Of a stretch of 64,000 nucleotides of DNA, positions 34,993-45,884 are shown piece after piece. The position numbers were made by a program, and so were the translations under genes. The stretch is from Marinobacterium_A aestuariivivens (GTDB taxonomy: Bacteria; Pseudomonadota; Gammaproteobacteria; Pseudomonadales; Balneatricaceae), in the NCBI RefSeq assembly GCF_042661465.1, contig NZ_JBHSWE010000001.1:2976001-3040000 (forward strand), given 5' to 3'. The notes beneath the pieces are model-generated. The model had not been told where the DNA came from. It saw nothing but the letters and a program-made list of their open reading frames with translations, and made no database searches. Numbering within the stretch: the stretch's first letter is position 1; each line of letters opens with the position of its first letter.

Positions 34993-36744
34993 TTGAGTAT
35001 TGTAACCCGGCCAGGATGGCTGCTGACTGGTCTGCTGCTATTGCCCCTGACGGCCATTGCCGAGGAAGCTCCGGTGGTCGCCGTGGAGGTGACGGCCATG
35101 GACGGCGATCTGCCTGACGAGCTTGCCGACAATATACGTGCCTTCCTGGCGATCGAGCGCATCAAGGGACAGCCGGCGCCGATGGTGAGCCGCCTGCAAT
35201 ACCTGCACCGACAGGCACAGGAGCAGATCCGCAGCGCCCTCCAGCCCTACGGCTATTACCGGCCCCGTATCGAAGCCGAGCTGATTCAGCAGTCCGGGCA
35301 GTGGCTGGCCCGCTATCGTGTCGATCCGGGGGAGGCCGTGCGACTCGACGAGGTGCGGCTGGCCGTCAGCGGCGAAGCCCAGTCGGATCCTGCGATGCAG
35401 GAACTGGAGTTTTCCCCCAGCCTGGCGCCTGGCGCCGTCTTGCGACACGCCGATTACGAGGCGCACAAGAGCCGCATGCGTTCGCAGGCGGCGGACCGGG
35501 GCTACTACGAGGCCGATTTCAGCCGCCAGCAACTGTTGATCGACCCGGAGCTCGGGCAGGCCGATATTGACCTGGAGCTGGATTCCGGGCCGCGTTACCG
35601 CATCGGCGAGGTGCGCTTCGACGAGGCACCGGTGGATGAGTCGCTGCTGCAGCGTTATCTGCCGTTCAAGCCCGGAGATCCCGTTTCCAGCGCCCGGCTG
35701 CTGGAGCTGCAGCGGGGACTGGCCGACAGCGAATACTTCAGCCGTGTCGAGGTGCAGCCGCTGTGGGACGAGGCGCTGGAGCAGTCGGTGCCGATCGATG
35801 TCGTGCTGGAGCCGAACAAGCGCACCGCCTACCGTTTCGGTGTCGGTTACGGCACCGACACCGGTGCCCGCGTCAGCGCGAGTCAGCACCGGCGCTGGGT
35901 CAACCGGAGGGGGCACAGCTGGAACGGGCTGGTGCAGCTGTCTGAAGTGGAGTCGGCGGTGGCGCTGCAGTACAACATACCCGGGGAGCGCCCGCAGAGC
36001 GATCGCTATGGCGCCCGTTTAAAGTGGCAGTCCGAACAGACCGACTCCACCGACAGCGAGCTGACCAGTGCCGGTCTGTTCTGGCAGAAAAAGCTGGGCG
36101 CCTGGCAGCGCATCCTGTCGCTGGACTGGGAGCAGGAGCGGTTTACCCTCGACGAGGAGTCGAACGCGACCAACTTCCTGATCCCCGGCATGAGCTGGTC
36201 CACGACCCGCACCGACAATCCGCTCAACCCGAGTCGCGGCTATCGCTTTTCACTGGAACTCAAAACCGCGGCGGAATACCTGCTGTCGGATGCCGATTTC
36301 GTCCAGGGGCTGGCCGGCGCCAAGCATGTACTGACCCTGACGGAGCGCAGCCGGCTGCTGACCCGCGCCGATTTGGGCATCACGGCGATGGAGAACTTCG
36401 AGATCATGCCGTCGTCGCACCGGTTCTTCGCCGGCGGCGACAACAGCGTGCGAGGCTACGACTACAAGGAGCTCGGCCCCATCGGCGACAACGGTGATGT
36501 CGTTGGCGGGCGCAATCTGCTGGTGGCCAGCGCCGAGGTCGATTACCTGGTCGCCGAGAACTGGCGGCTGGCGGCGTTCTTCGATACCGGCAACGCCATC
36601 GATTCGGTCTCGGATCCGCTGAAAAGCGGTGCCGGCCTGGGCGTGCGCTACCTGTCGCCGATCGGACCCATCCGTGTCGACCTGGCGGTGCCGCTGGAAG
36701 ACTCCGGTTTTCGCATTCATTTCAGTCTGGGGCCCGACCTGTGA
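34993..36744 (+). CDS. tamA: Translocation and assembly module subunit TamA
   Basis: Omp85-family outer-membrane protein that works with TamB in autotransporter/outer-membrane protein assembly and lipid transport. 583 aa: signal peptide (cleavage near LTAIAEEAP), three POTRA domains (about 27-265) and a 16-strand barrel whose conserved VRGYDYKELGPIG segment is the Omp85 VRGY motif. TTG start at 34993 has AAGGA 7 bases upstream. The stop overlaps the tamB ATG by four bases. Confidence 0.93.
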   Translation: MSIVTRPGWLLTGLLLLPLTAIAEEAPVVAVEVTAMDGDLPDELADNIRAFLAIERIKGQPAPMVSRLQYLHRQAQEQIRSALQPYGYYRPRIEAELIQQSGQWLARYRVDPGEAVRLDEVRLAVSGEAQSDPAMQELEFSPSLAPGAVLRHADYEAHKSRMRSQAADRGYYEADFSRQQLLIDPELGQADIDLELDSGPRYRIGEVRFDEAPVDESLLQRYLPFKPGDPVSSARLLELQRGLADSEYFSRVEVQPLWDEALEQSVPIDVVLEPNKRTAYRFGVGYGTDTGARVSASQHRRWVNRRGHSWNGLVQLSEVESAVALQYNIPGERPQSDRYGARLKWQSEQTDSTDSELTSAGLFWQKKLGAWQRILSLDWEQERFTLDEESNATNFLIPGMSWSTTRTDNPLNPSRGYRFSLELKTAAEYLLSDADFVQGLAGAKHVLTLTERSRLLTRADLGITAMENFEIMPSSHRFFAGGDNSVRGYDYKELGPIGDNGDVVGGRNLLVASAEVDYLVAENWRLAAFFDTGNAIDSVSDPLKSGAGLGVRYLSPIGPIRVDLAVPLEDSGFRIHFSLGPDL

Positions 36745-39700
36745 AGCGCTGGCTGCTGAGAATCCTGCTGGCGCTGCTGGTGCTGGTGTTATTGCTCCTT
36801 TCCGGTGTGGCGGCCATCGGGCTGACCGAGAGCGGAACCCGCTGGCTGGTGCGCCAGCTGCAACCACTGCTGCCCGGCGAACTCGCCTATGCGGATCTGC
36901 GGGGCCGTCTGTTCGACCGGATCGAGATAGATGGGCTGTCCTATCGGCAGCAGGCGCTGCAGCTCGAGGCCGGCCGGATCGAGTTTGCACTGGTACCCTG
37001 GCCCTGCTGCAGGGACGCCTGCAGCTCGACCGTGTCGGCGTCGAATCCCTCGACCTGCAGTTGCCGCCGGCGTCGCAGGAGCCGCCACCTGCCGCCGAAT
37101 CCTCGCAGGAGCCGTTGCAGCTGCCCGGAGCGATCGGACTGCCGCTGGCGCTGCAGATCGGCGAGGTCTATGGTCGGGACCTGCGCATAAGGCCCGCCGC
37201 AGGCGAGCCCCTGATCATCGACAGCGTCCAGCTTGGCCTGCACAGCGAGGAGGCTCGGCTGGTGCTGGACCGCTTCGAGGTCAGCGCTCCCCAGGGGCTA
37301 TCGAGCTGCACGGCGACATGACCCCGGCGGGAGACTATCCCCTGGCGTTGAGCCTGGACTGGCTGGCCCGCCTGCCCGACTACGGCGAACTGCGCGGCCA
37401 GGGCACCCTGCGGGGGCAGCTGCGCGGTGAGCTGGTACTGACTCAGGAGCTGCAGGGGCTGGCGCAGGCGCGCCTGGAGGCGCGTGTCACCGAACCGCTG
37501 ACGACTCCGGCCTGGCAGCTGGCGCTGGAGCTGATCCGTTTCGATCCGGCGCCCTTTGCCGCCGACCTGGCCGGTCACGAGTTCAGCGGCCGGCTCGACT
37601 TCAGCGGCGACCTGGCATCGGCCAGGGGCGGGCTGTCGCTCAACGGCAGTGTTCCCGAAGCGGGCCGGGTCGAACTGATCAGTACGCTGGAGGCCAGCGT
37701 CGAGCAGCTGCAACTGAGCGATACCCGGATCCTCTTGCCCGATACCGGAGCCCGGGTCAGTGCGGCGGGACGGATCACGGCGCTGCAGACAGCCCCCGAG
37801 CTCGACCTGCAGCTGGACTGGGAGGGGCTGCGCTATCCGCTGCCCAGGGAGTTGCCGGCGCAGTTTTCCAGCGACAGCGGGCAAGTGCAGATTCAGGGAC
37901 CGCTGCAGGATTACCGGCTGCGGCTCAGCGCAGCGCTTGCCGGTGAGCAGATACCGGAAAGTGATCTCGAGCTGGAGGGGCAGGGTAACCTGGATGGGTT
38001 CAGCGCCCTGACGCTGGATATTGCCAGTCTCGGTGGCGAACTCCGCCTGGACGGTAATGCCGGCTGGCGGCCGCAACCGGCCTGGAAACTGCGGGCGCGC
38101 GCCAGCAATATCGATCCCGGCCGGCACTGGCCGGACTGGACCGGGTCGGTCGGTTTCGAGCTGAACTCCGAAGGGTGGCTGGAGGACGGCAAGCCGCGGT
38201 TGCAAGCCGATATCGCTGCGCTCTCGGGTCAGCTTCGGGGCCAGCCGCTGAGTGGCACTGGCCAACTGAGGCTGTCCGGGACCGATCTCGAGATTCCGCA
38301 GCTGGCCCTGGGCTGGGGCAATGCCCGGCTCGAAGCCAGTGGCCGCGCCGGCGAGACGCTGGCATTGAACTGGCGGCTGCAGGCCCCGGACCTGGCATCG
38401 CTGTTGCCCGATACCGGTGGTTCGATCAGCGCCAGCGGTACCCTGACGGGCCCGAGGAGACCCCCGCGCTGCAGGCCGATATCAGTGCCGGGGAGCTGGC
38501 ATTCCAGGCCAACCGGCTGCAGCGCCTGAACGGAACCCTGGCGCTGGATCTGGGCTGGAAAAGCCCGGCGCGTATCGATATGACGGCGAGTGAGCTGCAG
38601 CTGGGCGCACGGTCGATCGACCTTGTCCGGCTGCAGGGCGGCGGCGCGCAGCAGGACCATGCCCTGGATCTCGCCGTCGACGCCGAGGACGGAAGCCTGG
38701 CGCTGCGGCTCGAAGGCGGCCTCTTCGACGAACAATGGCGGGGCCGGCTGACCCGGCTCGACCTGCAGCAGCACCTGGCCGGACGCTGGCAACTGGCGGC
38801 ACCGGTGGCGCTGGAACTGGCCGCGGACCGGGCCCGCAGCGAGCCGCTCTGCCTGCAGGCACAGGATGCAGAAGGCCGGCTCTGTGCCGAGGGACAATGG
38901 CTGGCCGCCGGCGACAGCAATGGCGATCTCGAGCTGCAGCGACTGCCGCTGAGCCTGCTGGCGCCCTGGCTGCCCGCCGGCGCCGAGGTCACCGGCTATC
39001 TCAATGGCGACGCCCGGGCACGGCTGGGTGCGAGCGGCAGTCTGGACTACGATGCCGTCCTGAGCCTGGATCAGACGCGTCTGGCCCTGCCGGATGAAGG
39101 GCTCGACTTCGATCTGAACCGGGCACTGGCCAGTCTTGAGGGCAGCGAGGAGCGGGTTTCGCTGACACTGGATATGACGATGGACGAGATCGATGGCCGC
39201 CTGAACGCCGCAGTTGCCGTCGCGGATCCCGCCGGCGCAGGCAAACTGGATGGCCGGGTGGAGATGGCGATGGAGGATCTGAGGTTCCTGTCGGTGCTGG
39301 TGCCGGCGATGAAGGTCGACAGCGGGCGCCTCAACGGTGATTTCAACATTGCCGGCGATCTGCAGCAGCCCGCGTACGCGGGGCCCTGGAACTGAACAAT
39401 GGCCGGGTGGAACTGCCGGGTGCCGGCATTGCACTCGAGCAGCTCGAACTGGCGCTGCGCGATGATCCGGCCCGCCCCGAGTTCATGCTGCTCGAGGGCA
39501 GCGCGGCCTCCGGTGGCGGCAGTCTCGAACTCTCGGGTGAGCTGCAGCCGCTGGCGCAGCAGGGGCGTCTGCAGATCCGCGGCGAGCGCTTCCAGGCGAT
39601 GGGCACGCCGGAGATCCAGGTCTATATTTCGCCGGACATGCTGATCGGACTGAGCGAGGGACGTATCGCGGTCGGCGGCGAGCTGGTGGTACCGGAGGCG

Positions 39701-40504
39701 CTGATCAAACCGCCGAAGCTGGCCGCCAGCGCGGTTCAGGTATCGCCCGATGCGGTGATCGTCGGCCAGGAGGACGCCGCCAGCCGGCGCGGTCCGGCGC
39801 TCGATCTCGATCTGCGCCTGACCCTGGGCGAGCAGGTACGGGTCGATGCCTTCGGTTTCGACGGGCGTCTGACCGGCAGCATGGTGCTGCGGGAAGATGA
39901 GCGCCGGGTGACCCGGGCGACCGGCAATATCGGCGTCGCGGCGGGGCAATACGAGCTCTACGGTCAGGATCTGGAGATCGAACGCGGCACTTTCGTCTAC
40001 ACCGGCGGACCTGTGGATAATCCGGGGCTCGATCTGCGGGTGAAACGCGAGGTCGAAGCGGTGACCGTCGGCGCCCGGGTCGGCGGCTCGTTGCGGGTGC
40101 CGACCTTCGAGCTGTTCTCGGAGCCGGCCATGCCCGACAGCAGCCGGCTGTCCTACCTGATCTTCGGTCGGGCGCCGGGCACGGCGTCGGAAGGCGAACA
40201 GGCGATGCTGATGAAGCTGGCGCTCGCCCTCGGTCGCGGTGGCGGCAACAGGATCGGCGAGCAGATCGCCGGGACCCTGAACGTCGACGAGATCGGTTTC
40301 GGCGGCGGCGAGACCCTCGAAGACACCTCTTTCTATGTGGGCAAGTACCTGTCGCCGCGGCTCTATATCAAGTACGGCGTCGGCCTGCTGGAACCGACCA
40401 ACGAGTTCATCATGCGCTACAAGCTCACCGAGCGGCTCTCGTTCGAGTCCAACACCGGCACCACCGGCAGCGGCGCCGATATCTTCTACAGCTTCGAGCG
40501 GTAG
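36741..40504 (+). CDS. tamB: Translocation and assembly module subunit TamB (four frame breaks)
   Basis: Very long AsmA-like periplasm-spanning protein (DUF490) anchored in the inner membrane by an N-terminal helix (residues about 4-26) and touching TamA through its C-terminus. The frame breaks at about 37000, 37295, 38451 and 39381, each explained by one base missing from a G or C run (GG, GGGG, CCC, GGGG). Restored length is 1254 aa, normal. The C-terminal DUF490 domain is intact, with GQDLEIERGTFVYTGGPVDNPGLDLR and SRLSYLIFGRAPG. Start ATG 36741 is coupled to tamA. Confidence 0.93.
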
Positions 40505-40853
40505 CGGGGAGTTCGCCCGGAGGGCCGGGCTCCCACGATTTCTGCCACCCTGTGGGAGCCCGTCGATGTCCGGCTTCCTGGCTCGACACCCATTTGAAAT
40601 TAAATATCCAACGTTATTATGGGCTTATCCGGTATTTGTCGGTATAGCTGCCATTCTGCACAAATATTGTTTGACGGCCGGTAGCAAGGCTCTATATACT
40701 TCTCGCCAGGTTGAAAGCACGCCTTATATTTATGCACACCATTTCGATGTCCTTTGTAGTACCTCGTCCTGTTATTCATAAGTAAACGCAGACCTCCAGC
40801 CATACCGCCTTTCACAAGGCATTAATTACTCTTGAATAAATAGGAATTAGACT
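40505..40853 (+). promoter_or_regulatory. Cold-shock gene promoter and long 5' leader
   Basis: The first part (40505-40567) holds GGGAGCCCG-type REP words after tamB. TTGACG (40671-40676) with TATACT (40695-40700, 18 bp) or TATATA (40693-40698, 16 bp) is a strong sigma-70 promoter. Transcription would begin near 40706, giving an A/T-rich leader of about 150 nt, the length and type known for cspA mRNAs that change fold with temperature. AGGA stands 8 bases before the ATG. Confidence 0.65.
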
Positions 40854-41060
40854 ATGTCTACTACTACCGGCACTGTAAAATGGTTCGACGAAACTAAAGG
40901 TTTTGGCTTCATCGAGCAGGAATCGGGTCCCGATGTCTTCGCTCACTTCAAAGCCATCACCGGCACTGGATTCAAGACCCTGGTCGAAGGCCAGCGCGTC
41001 GAGTTCACCGTGACCAAGGGCCAGAAAGGCCTGCAGGCCGAGAACATCATCGTTCTCTAA
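40854..41060 (+). CDS. Cold-shock protein, CspA family
   Basis: 68-aa single OB-fold RNA chaperone. RNP1 (KGFGFIEQ) and RNP2 (DVFAHF) are present. The usual histidine of VFVHFSAI reads AHF here. It binds single-stranded RNA/DNA and melts structures; cold-inducible or constitutive members cannot be told apart by sequence, but the long leader suggests post-transcriptional cold control. A terminator follows. Confidence 0.95.
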   Translation: MSTTTGTVKWFDETKGFGFIEQESGPDVFAHFKAITGTGFKTLVEGQRVEFTVTKGQKGLQAENIIVL

Positions 41061-41091
41061 GGCCCTGCGCTCCCGCGGGAGCTAAAGGTTG

Positions 41092-41128
41092 AAAAAAGGG
41101 CAAGGCTGAAAAGTCTTGCCCTTTTTTA
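41092..41128 (+). terminator. Rho-independent terminator of the cold-shock gene
   Basis: AAAAGGGCAAG pairs with CTTGCCCTTTT around a GCTGAAAAGT loop, followed by a T-run. Confidence 0.92.
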
Positions 41129-41466
41129 TGTTCAGGATGAACGGTCACCATTTTTTGCTCCTGCAAAAATGGTATTTCCGCCATTCATGGCGGTTATGCC
41201 GCGGGCGCAGGGATGCGCAGGAGCGGCGATTTTCGCAGTCCAGGTTGAAGCCGGCGTAGGGTGGTGTTAGCGGCGCTAAGATAGTGATGTTAAGGCCCAT
41301 GGTGGATTTTGGGTGCTGCGTAACCCGCCAAGTTGGGCGCAGCCCAACCAGGCTTCCTGCGGGGATGCCTTGAATTCACAATGCCTTTCCTGTTTGAAAT
41401 CCGCAGAGTGTCTACGGCCATCAGATATTATCTGGGCTGCGGATAAACGTCGCTGAGCTTTTATTT
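41129..41466. repeat. Gene-free stretch with three palindromic elements
   Basis: ACCATTTTTTGC/GCAAAAATGGT (41148-41174), CCGCCAT-TC-ATGGCGG (41178-41193), and a copy of the CGTAACCCGCCAAG...GCAGCCCAACC repeat (41315-41349, compare 6329-6370). No credible ORF. The stretch reads as accumulated REP-like elements between the cold-shock gene and the convergent GNAT gene. Confidence 0.65.
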
Positions 41467-42051
41467 TCAGTTCCCGATCGTTTTTACCATCAATATCCAG
41501 TCGCCGTCCTGAGGGCTGCCGGGATAGGGCACCACCGGCCGGGAATCTTTTATATTGAACCCCATTGCCTCATAAAGACGTTTTGCGGTGCTGTTTTCCG
41601 ACGCGACGATCAGGCTGATAAGGTCGCAACCCGCCGCCTGTGCCCTTCTTTCCGTGTCCTGTATCAATAGCCGACCGATGCCCTTGCCCCGGCAATGCTC
41701 GAAGGTGGCAATACCATTGATATACCAGCTGCCGGGAACGCGGGACTCCTGCTCCAGCAAAGGGCGCACCAGCGCCGGATAGTCATCCAGATCCCCGAGT
41801 GGATAAGGGTCTGGCAGCCGGTAGGCAAGCAGCATCCCCAGCACCCGGCCAGCGTCGTCGACACAGACCCGCGCATGGCGGTAACTGAAGCCGCCATCGT
41901 CACGCGCTGCGCGCCGGGCACCGACCTCCAGCGCAGTATCGCCGTCCCCGGCCTGCTGTGACCAGAGGTATTCAGGTATGCCCTCGCCGGCCAGGTTGAT
42001 CAGCCGTGCCAGATCCCGGGCGTCTTCCCGTTTAGCATCGCGGATTTCCAA
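41467..42051 (-). CDS. GNAT-family N-acetyltransferase
   Basis: 194 aa acetyl-CoA-dependent acyltransferase. N-terminal IRDAKREDARDLARLINLAGEG, and the acetyl-CoA loop motif A in IATFEHCRGKGIGRLLIQ (R/Q-x-x-G-x-G/A), then LYEAMGFNIKDSRPV. Substrate unknown. TTG start at 42051 with GGAGG 6 bases upstream. It is near but not clearly coupled to the next minus-strand gene. Confidence 0.88.
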   Translation of the reverse strand: MEIRDAKREDARDLARLINLAGEGIPEYLWSQQAGDGDTALEVGARRAARDDGGFSYRHARVCVDDAGRVLGMLLAYRLPDPYPLGDLDDYPALVRPLLEQESRVPGSWYINGIATFEHCRGKGIGRLLIQDTERRAQAAGCDLISLIVASENSTAKRLYEAMGFNIKDSRPVVPYPGSPQDGDWILMVKTIGN

Positions 42052-42097
42052 TGGTGCCTCCGTTCGATTCGCCTGCGAACTGCACTGGGCCTACCTC

Positions 42098-42846
42098 CTA
42101 GTACTCCGGCAGCGGCCGGCCGTCGAAGTCCACCACCCTGAGCATCTGGCCGGTGTCGTCCAGGATAAAGATCTGGTCGAGCGGGACGTAGGCGCCGAGC
42201 CGGTTCTTGCTGCGGAACTTCAGCCTGACCCGGTACTCCTTCCAGGAGCTGAAATCCTCGGGGTTGAACTGGACGACCTTCATTACCGGGCCCCATTCGA
42301 TGATGTCGAGTGACTGGGGGCGTGCAGGTTGCCGTCCAGATAGCGCCTGACCTGCTGTACCGAGCGGTCTTCGGGGCTGTTCTGCACCGGGTCCAGAGTG
42401 TTGCCGGACTCGACCTCGAACACCAGTTCCTGCTCCAGATTATGGATGAGGTCGCCGACCAGGTCGTCGACCGTTGAATCCGGTTGGTCTTCCGCTGCCT
42501 TTGCCGTGGCCAGTTCCGGCTCTTGCTGACGATAGACCTGGCCTGCAAGCTTCTCCATCAGTCTTGTGTACTCGTCCTGCTGGGTGGCACCTTCTTCCAG
42601 ACCGGGTTGTTGCCTTCGCTGTTTGCGCTTGAGTGCGGCCTGTTCGGCCTGGCGGTGCTGTTCCTCCAGGCGCTGCTGTGCCTTTTCTTCAGGTGAAAGA
42701 CGGTGTTCGAGCTGCTGCTGCTCTTCGGGGCAGGGCCGGCTGGAGAAGCTCAGCCGGCCATCCGCGCCCTGGCATTTGTAGACACCGGCCTGAGCCTGAA
42801 AAGCGAGGGTCAGGGCAAGAATCGTGACCAGTGGGAATCGGTGCAT
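42098..42846 (-). CDS. Secreted DUF4124-like protein (frame break)
   Basis: A signal peptide (ALTLAFQAQAG) is followed by a short DUF4124-like domain (VYKCQGADGRLSFSSRPCPEE, with two cysteines), a Gln/Glu-rich coiled coil (residues about 45-85), and a C-terminal part FNPEDFSSWKEYRVRLKFRSKN...DDTGQMLRVVDFDG. The C-terminal part is in another frame because the G-run 42316-42320 is one base short; restored length 249 aa. Role unknown; probably periplasmic. Confidence 0.75.
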
Positions 42847-43164
42847 GGGGAGCCTCCCGTCATGCGCTTATCAGACAGTGTAGTCCGTGCAGTCAAGCGT
42901 TCCTGAACCCTTCGGTCTGTCTCGGCCGCACCGGAACGCCAAAAGCCGAGCCGATCGGGCTAAGTGGCGGCGCTGGTGCCGCGCAATCCCTATCGGCCAC
43001 CCCGTCACCCAGGCTTCAGGATTGAGTGTCAACAGCGTGCGTAACTGTGCGGCTGTTTGTTTGTCCAATTAACGAGCGTACCTGGTGGCATGACTATAAT
43101 CAGCAAAGGTGTCGTCGATCGGAATGCATCCCGATCGAGGCACCAGACGGCGGGGAGGGCAAGA
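42847..43164. promoter_or_regulatory. Divergent intergenic region with a possible -10
   Basis: 318 bp between two divergent secreted-protein genes. TATAAT at 43095-43100 is a perfect -10 for the rightward gene, but no good -35 lies at 17 bp (ACGAGC). CGATCGGAATGCATCCCGATCG (43117-43138) is a near-perfect palindrome in the expected leader and may be an operator or RNA hairpin. Nothing coding was seen. Confidence 0.4.
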
Positions 43165-43716
43165 ATGAAAACCGCACAGATCTTGGCGGGGCTGGTACTG
43201 GCGGGTTTTTGCACCGGAGCCCTGGCCGAACCTGTCTATCGCTGGACGGATGAGAAGGGCAAACAGCACTTCGGCGATGTGCCGCCTGAAGGCGTCGATG
43301 CGAAGGCGGTGACGTTTTCCAATATGTCCGTGGTGTCGATGCCAAAAGTGGAATCGGTTTCCGCCGCCGAGTCGAATTTGCCGCCGGAATGCGAGCCGAG
43401 CTACCGCGGTGACGAGCCTTGTCCGCTGGTTTCCCGCTCCGGCGAAAGATCCGTCGAGAGCGCCGGCGAGCCCGCCGGGGGCGAGACGAAGGCCGATGAC
43501 GCCGGGGCCGAGGCGGAGCCGTCGCCCGGGGATGAGCCCTCGAACCGTTTGCGTCGCGAGTCGCTCGAAACCCGCTCGGAGCAGATCGAGGACTATGACA
43601 AGTCCGAGCGTATCAAGGAGATCGAGGAAGATACCGAAGCGGCAAAGAAGTACGAGCGTGACGAACCCAAAACCCTGACCGAGAAGCTCAGGGAGAAAGC
43701 CGGACTCGACGAATAA
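43165..43716 (+). CDS. Secreted DUF4124 protein
   Basis: 183 aa. Signal peptide (MKTAQILAGLVLAGFCTGALA), then the DUF4124 core PVYRWTDEKGKQHFGDVPPEG, then a low-complexity acidic middle and a charged helical tail (EQIEDYDKSERIKEIEEDTEAAKKYERDEPK in two parts, likely coiled coil). Function of the family is unknown. ATG 43165 is chosen because GGAGG stands 6 bases upstream and the leader peptide starts there. Lies divergent from another DUF4124-like gene. Confidence 0.82.
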   Translation: MKTAQILAGLVLAGFCTGALAEPVYRWTDEKGKQHFGDVPPEGVDAKAVTFSNMSVVSMPKVESVSAAESNLPPECEPSYRGDEPCPLVSRSGERSVESAGEPAGGETKADDAGAEAEPSPGDEPSNRLRRESLETRSEQIEDYDKSERIKEIEEDTEAAKKYERDEPKTLTEKLREKAGLDE

Positions 43717-43760
43717 TGCCGGTGTTGGTCGCTTGGCGGCTCAGGATTTCACCGGGGCCG

Positions 43761-44327
43761 TTACTGCAGGCTCTTGCGGATCGTCCGTGCAATGCGCCTT
43801 GCGTACCTGTTAACCGCATGCTCGATGACGGGTGCACTGGTCAGCAGGTAGGGCACCTCATAGTTCAGCTCCTGGAGCACGAAGGCCAGGGTGTTGAGGC
43901 CGTCGCTGCCTTCGCCGAAATCGCCCCGGTCGTAAGCCTGCATCACCCGTTTCAGACCCGGATCCTTGGGTACCAGCTGAAAGCCGACCGGCTCGTCAGC
44001 GCCGTTGAAGTGCCGCACGACGGCGGACTGAACCAGCGGCACCAGTATGGCCGCGGCCACGCCGAGTTCGGAAATGACCAGTTCCAGACTGCCATCCTCA
44101 CGCAGGTTCAGCTGTGAAGGCCGTCGCCTGGGCGTACCGGCAAAGCGCTTGTAGCGGTTGAACGGGCGGGCGCTGTCACCGAAGAAGTGCCTGGCGGTTT
44201 CGTGCTGGCCGGACTCCAGCAGGTCGGAAAGTTCGATCAGCTGATTGAGGTCGGTCGCTATCCAGCCAAGGCCATGAAGGTTGGCGAGCTCGCCACCCAG
44301 GCAGAGACTTATTTGTTGGTCCATCAT
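43761..44327 (-). CDS. Hypothetical protein
   Basis: 188 aa, not recognised. No signal peptide or TM helix except a mildly hydrophobic segment LGVAAAILVPLVQSAV. It has NLHGLGWIATDLNQLIELSDLLESGQHETARHFFG near the start and VPYLLTSAPVIEHAVNRYARRIARTIRKSL at the end. ATG 44327 or 44324 could start it; GAGAG lies close. Codon usage looks like that of the neighbours, so it is probably a real gene. It is divergent from rimO. Confidence 0.65.
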   Translation of the reverse strand: MMDQQISLCLGGELANLHGLGWIATDLNQLIELSDLLESGQHETARHFFGDSARPFNRYKRFAGTPRRRPSQLNLREDGSLELVISELGVAAAILVPLVQSAVVRHFNGADEPVGFQLVPKDPGLKRVMQAYDRGDFGEGSDGLNTLAFVLQELNYEVPYLLTSAPVIEHAVNRYARRIARTIRKSLQ

Positions 44328-44547
44328 CACTCTCGAACGGCTGCGCCTGTCAGGTGTCGGACGGCTCAGGGACTGCAGAGATGAATCCGCATCACCGTAG
44401 CGACAATACTGAAGCATACAATCATATCGGCCCGCACTCGGCAACCGTTTAACCGAGATAGGGTGGATCTGTTGTCATGGCTGGCTGTTTTCTGACCAGA
44501 AGCCGTTGTAAAATGGCGCCCCTTTTCATCCTGAGGCAAGTGCAAGC

Positions 44548-45884
44548 ATGGCGAAAACGAGCGGCAAGGTCGGATTTGTATCCCTGGGCTGTCCCAAGGC
44601 GCTGGTGGATTCGGAGCGGATCCTGACCCAGCTCAAGCTGGACGGCTATGAAGTGGTACCGACCTACGATGATGCCGACGTGGTGGTGGTCAATACCTGC
44701 GGCTTTATCGACGATGCCAAGCAGGAATCCCTCGATGCGATCGGCGAGGCGATGCGGGACAACGGCAAGGTGATCGTGACCGGCTGCATGGGCAAGGGTG
44801 CGGATGCCGAACGCATCAGGAAGGCACACCCCGATATTCTCGCGGTGACCGGCCCCCAGGCCTATGAAGAGGTGGTGGGTGCCGTGCACGACTGGGTACC
44901 GCCGAACCGCGAACACAACGCCTTCGTCGACCTGGTGCCGCCCCAGGGGTCAAGCTGACGCCGCGCCATTATGCCTACCTGAAGATTTCCGAGGGCTGCA
45001 ACCACAGCTGTACCTTCTGCATCATCCCGGACATGCGCGGCAAGCTGGTGAGCCGGCCGGTCGGTGATGTACTCGAGGAAGCCGAGCGCCTGGTCGCGGC
45101 CGGCACGAAGGAGCTGCTGGTGATCTCCCAGGATACCAGCGCCTATGGCGTCGACCTGAAGTACCGCACCGGCTTCTGGAACGGCCGGCCGGTGAAGACC
45201 CGGATGCTCGATCTGTGCGGGGCCCTGGGCGAGATGGGCGTCTGGAGCCGGCTGCACTACGTCTATCCCTATCCGCACGTCGACGAGGTGATGCCGCTGA
45301 TGGCCGATGGCAGGATCCTGCCGTACCTCGACATTCCGTTCCAGCATGCCAGTCCCGAGGTGCTCAAGCGCATGAAGCGCCCGGCCCATGCGGAGAACGC
45401 CCTGAAACGCATCCTCGAGTGGCGCCGGCAGGTACCGGAGCTGGCGATCCGCAGCACCTTTATCGTCGGCTTCCCGGGCGAGACCGAGCGCGATTTCGAG
45501 CTGCTGCTGGAGTGGCTGGAGGAGGCCGAGCTGGATCGCGTCGGCTGCTTCAAGTACAGCCCGGTCGAAGGCGCCCGCGCCAATGCGCTGGCCGATCATA
45601 TCGCGCCACAGCTGCAGCAGGAGCGCTGGGAGCGCTTCATGGAAACCCAGCAGGCGATCAGTACGCGCAAGCTGCAGCGGCGCATCGGTCAGCAACTGCG
45701 GGTGCTGATCGACGAGGTCGATGAGGAGGGCGCCATCGGCCGTTCCTATGCCGACGCCCCGGGGATCGACGGCCAGGTCTATCTGAACGGCTTCCGGAAC
45801 TGCAAACCGGGCGACTTCGTCGAGGTCACCATCGAACACGCCGACGAATACGACCTCTGGGGCACGCCGGTCGAGAATCGGTAA
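44548..45884 (+). CDS. rimO: Ribosomal protein S12 methylthiotransferase RimO (frame break)
   Basis: Radical-SAM enzyme that methylthiolates Asp88 of ribosomal protein S12. UPF0004 N-terminal domain with SLGCPKALVDSERI and cluster cysteines (VNTCGFIDDAKQES, VTGCMGKG); radical SAM domain with CNHSCTFCIIP; C-terminal TRAM. The G-run at 44946-44949 lacks one base, splitting the frame at PPQG/VKLTP. Restored length 445 aa. GAGG stands before ATG 44548. Sequence favours RimO over MiaB (SLGCPK start, RGKLVSRP). Confidence 0.94.

Noticed and set aside
36741..40504. tamB as a pseudogene
   Set aside because: All four breaks are single G/C losses, the pieces together give a full-length TamB, and tamA is intact and coupled.
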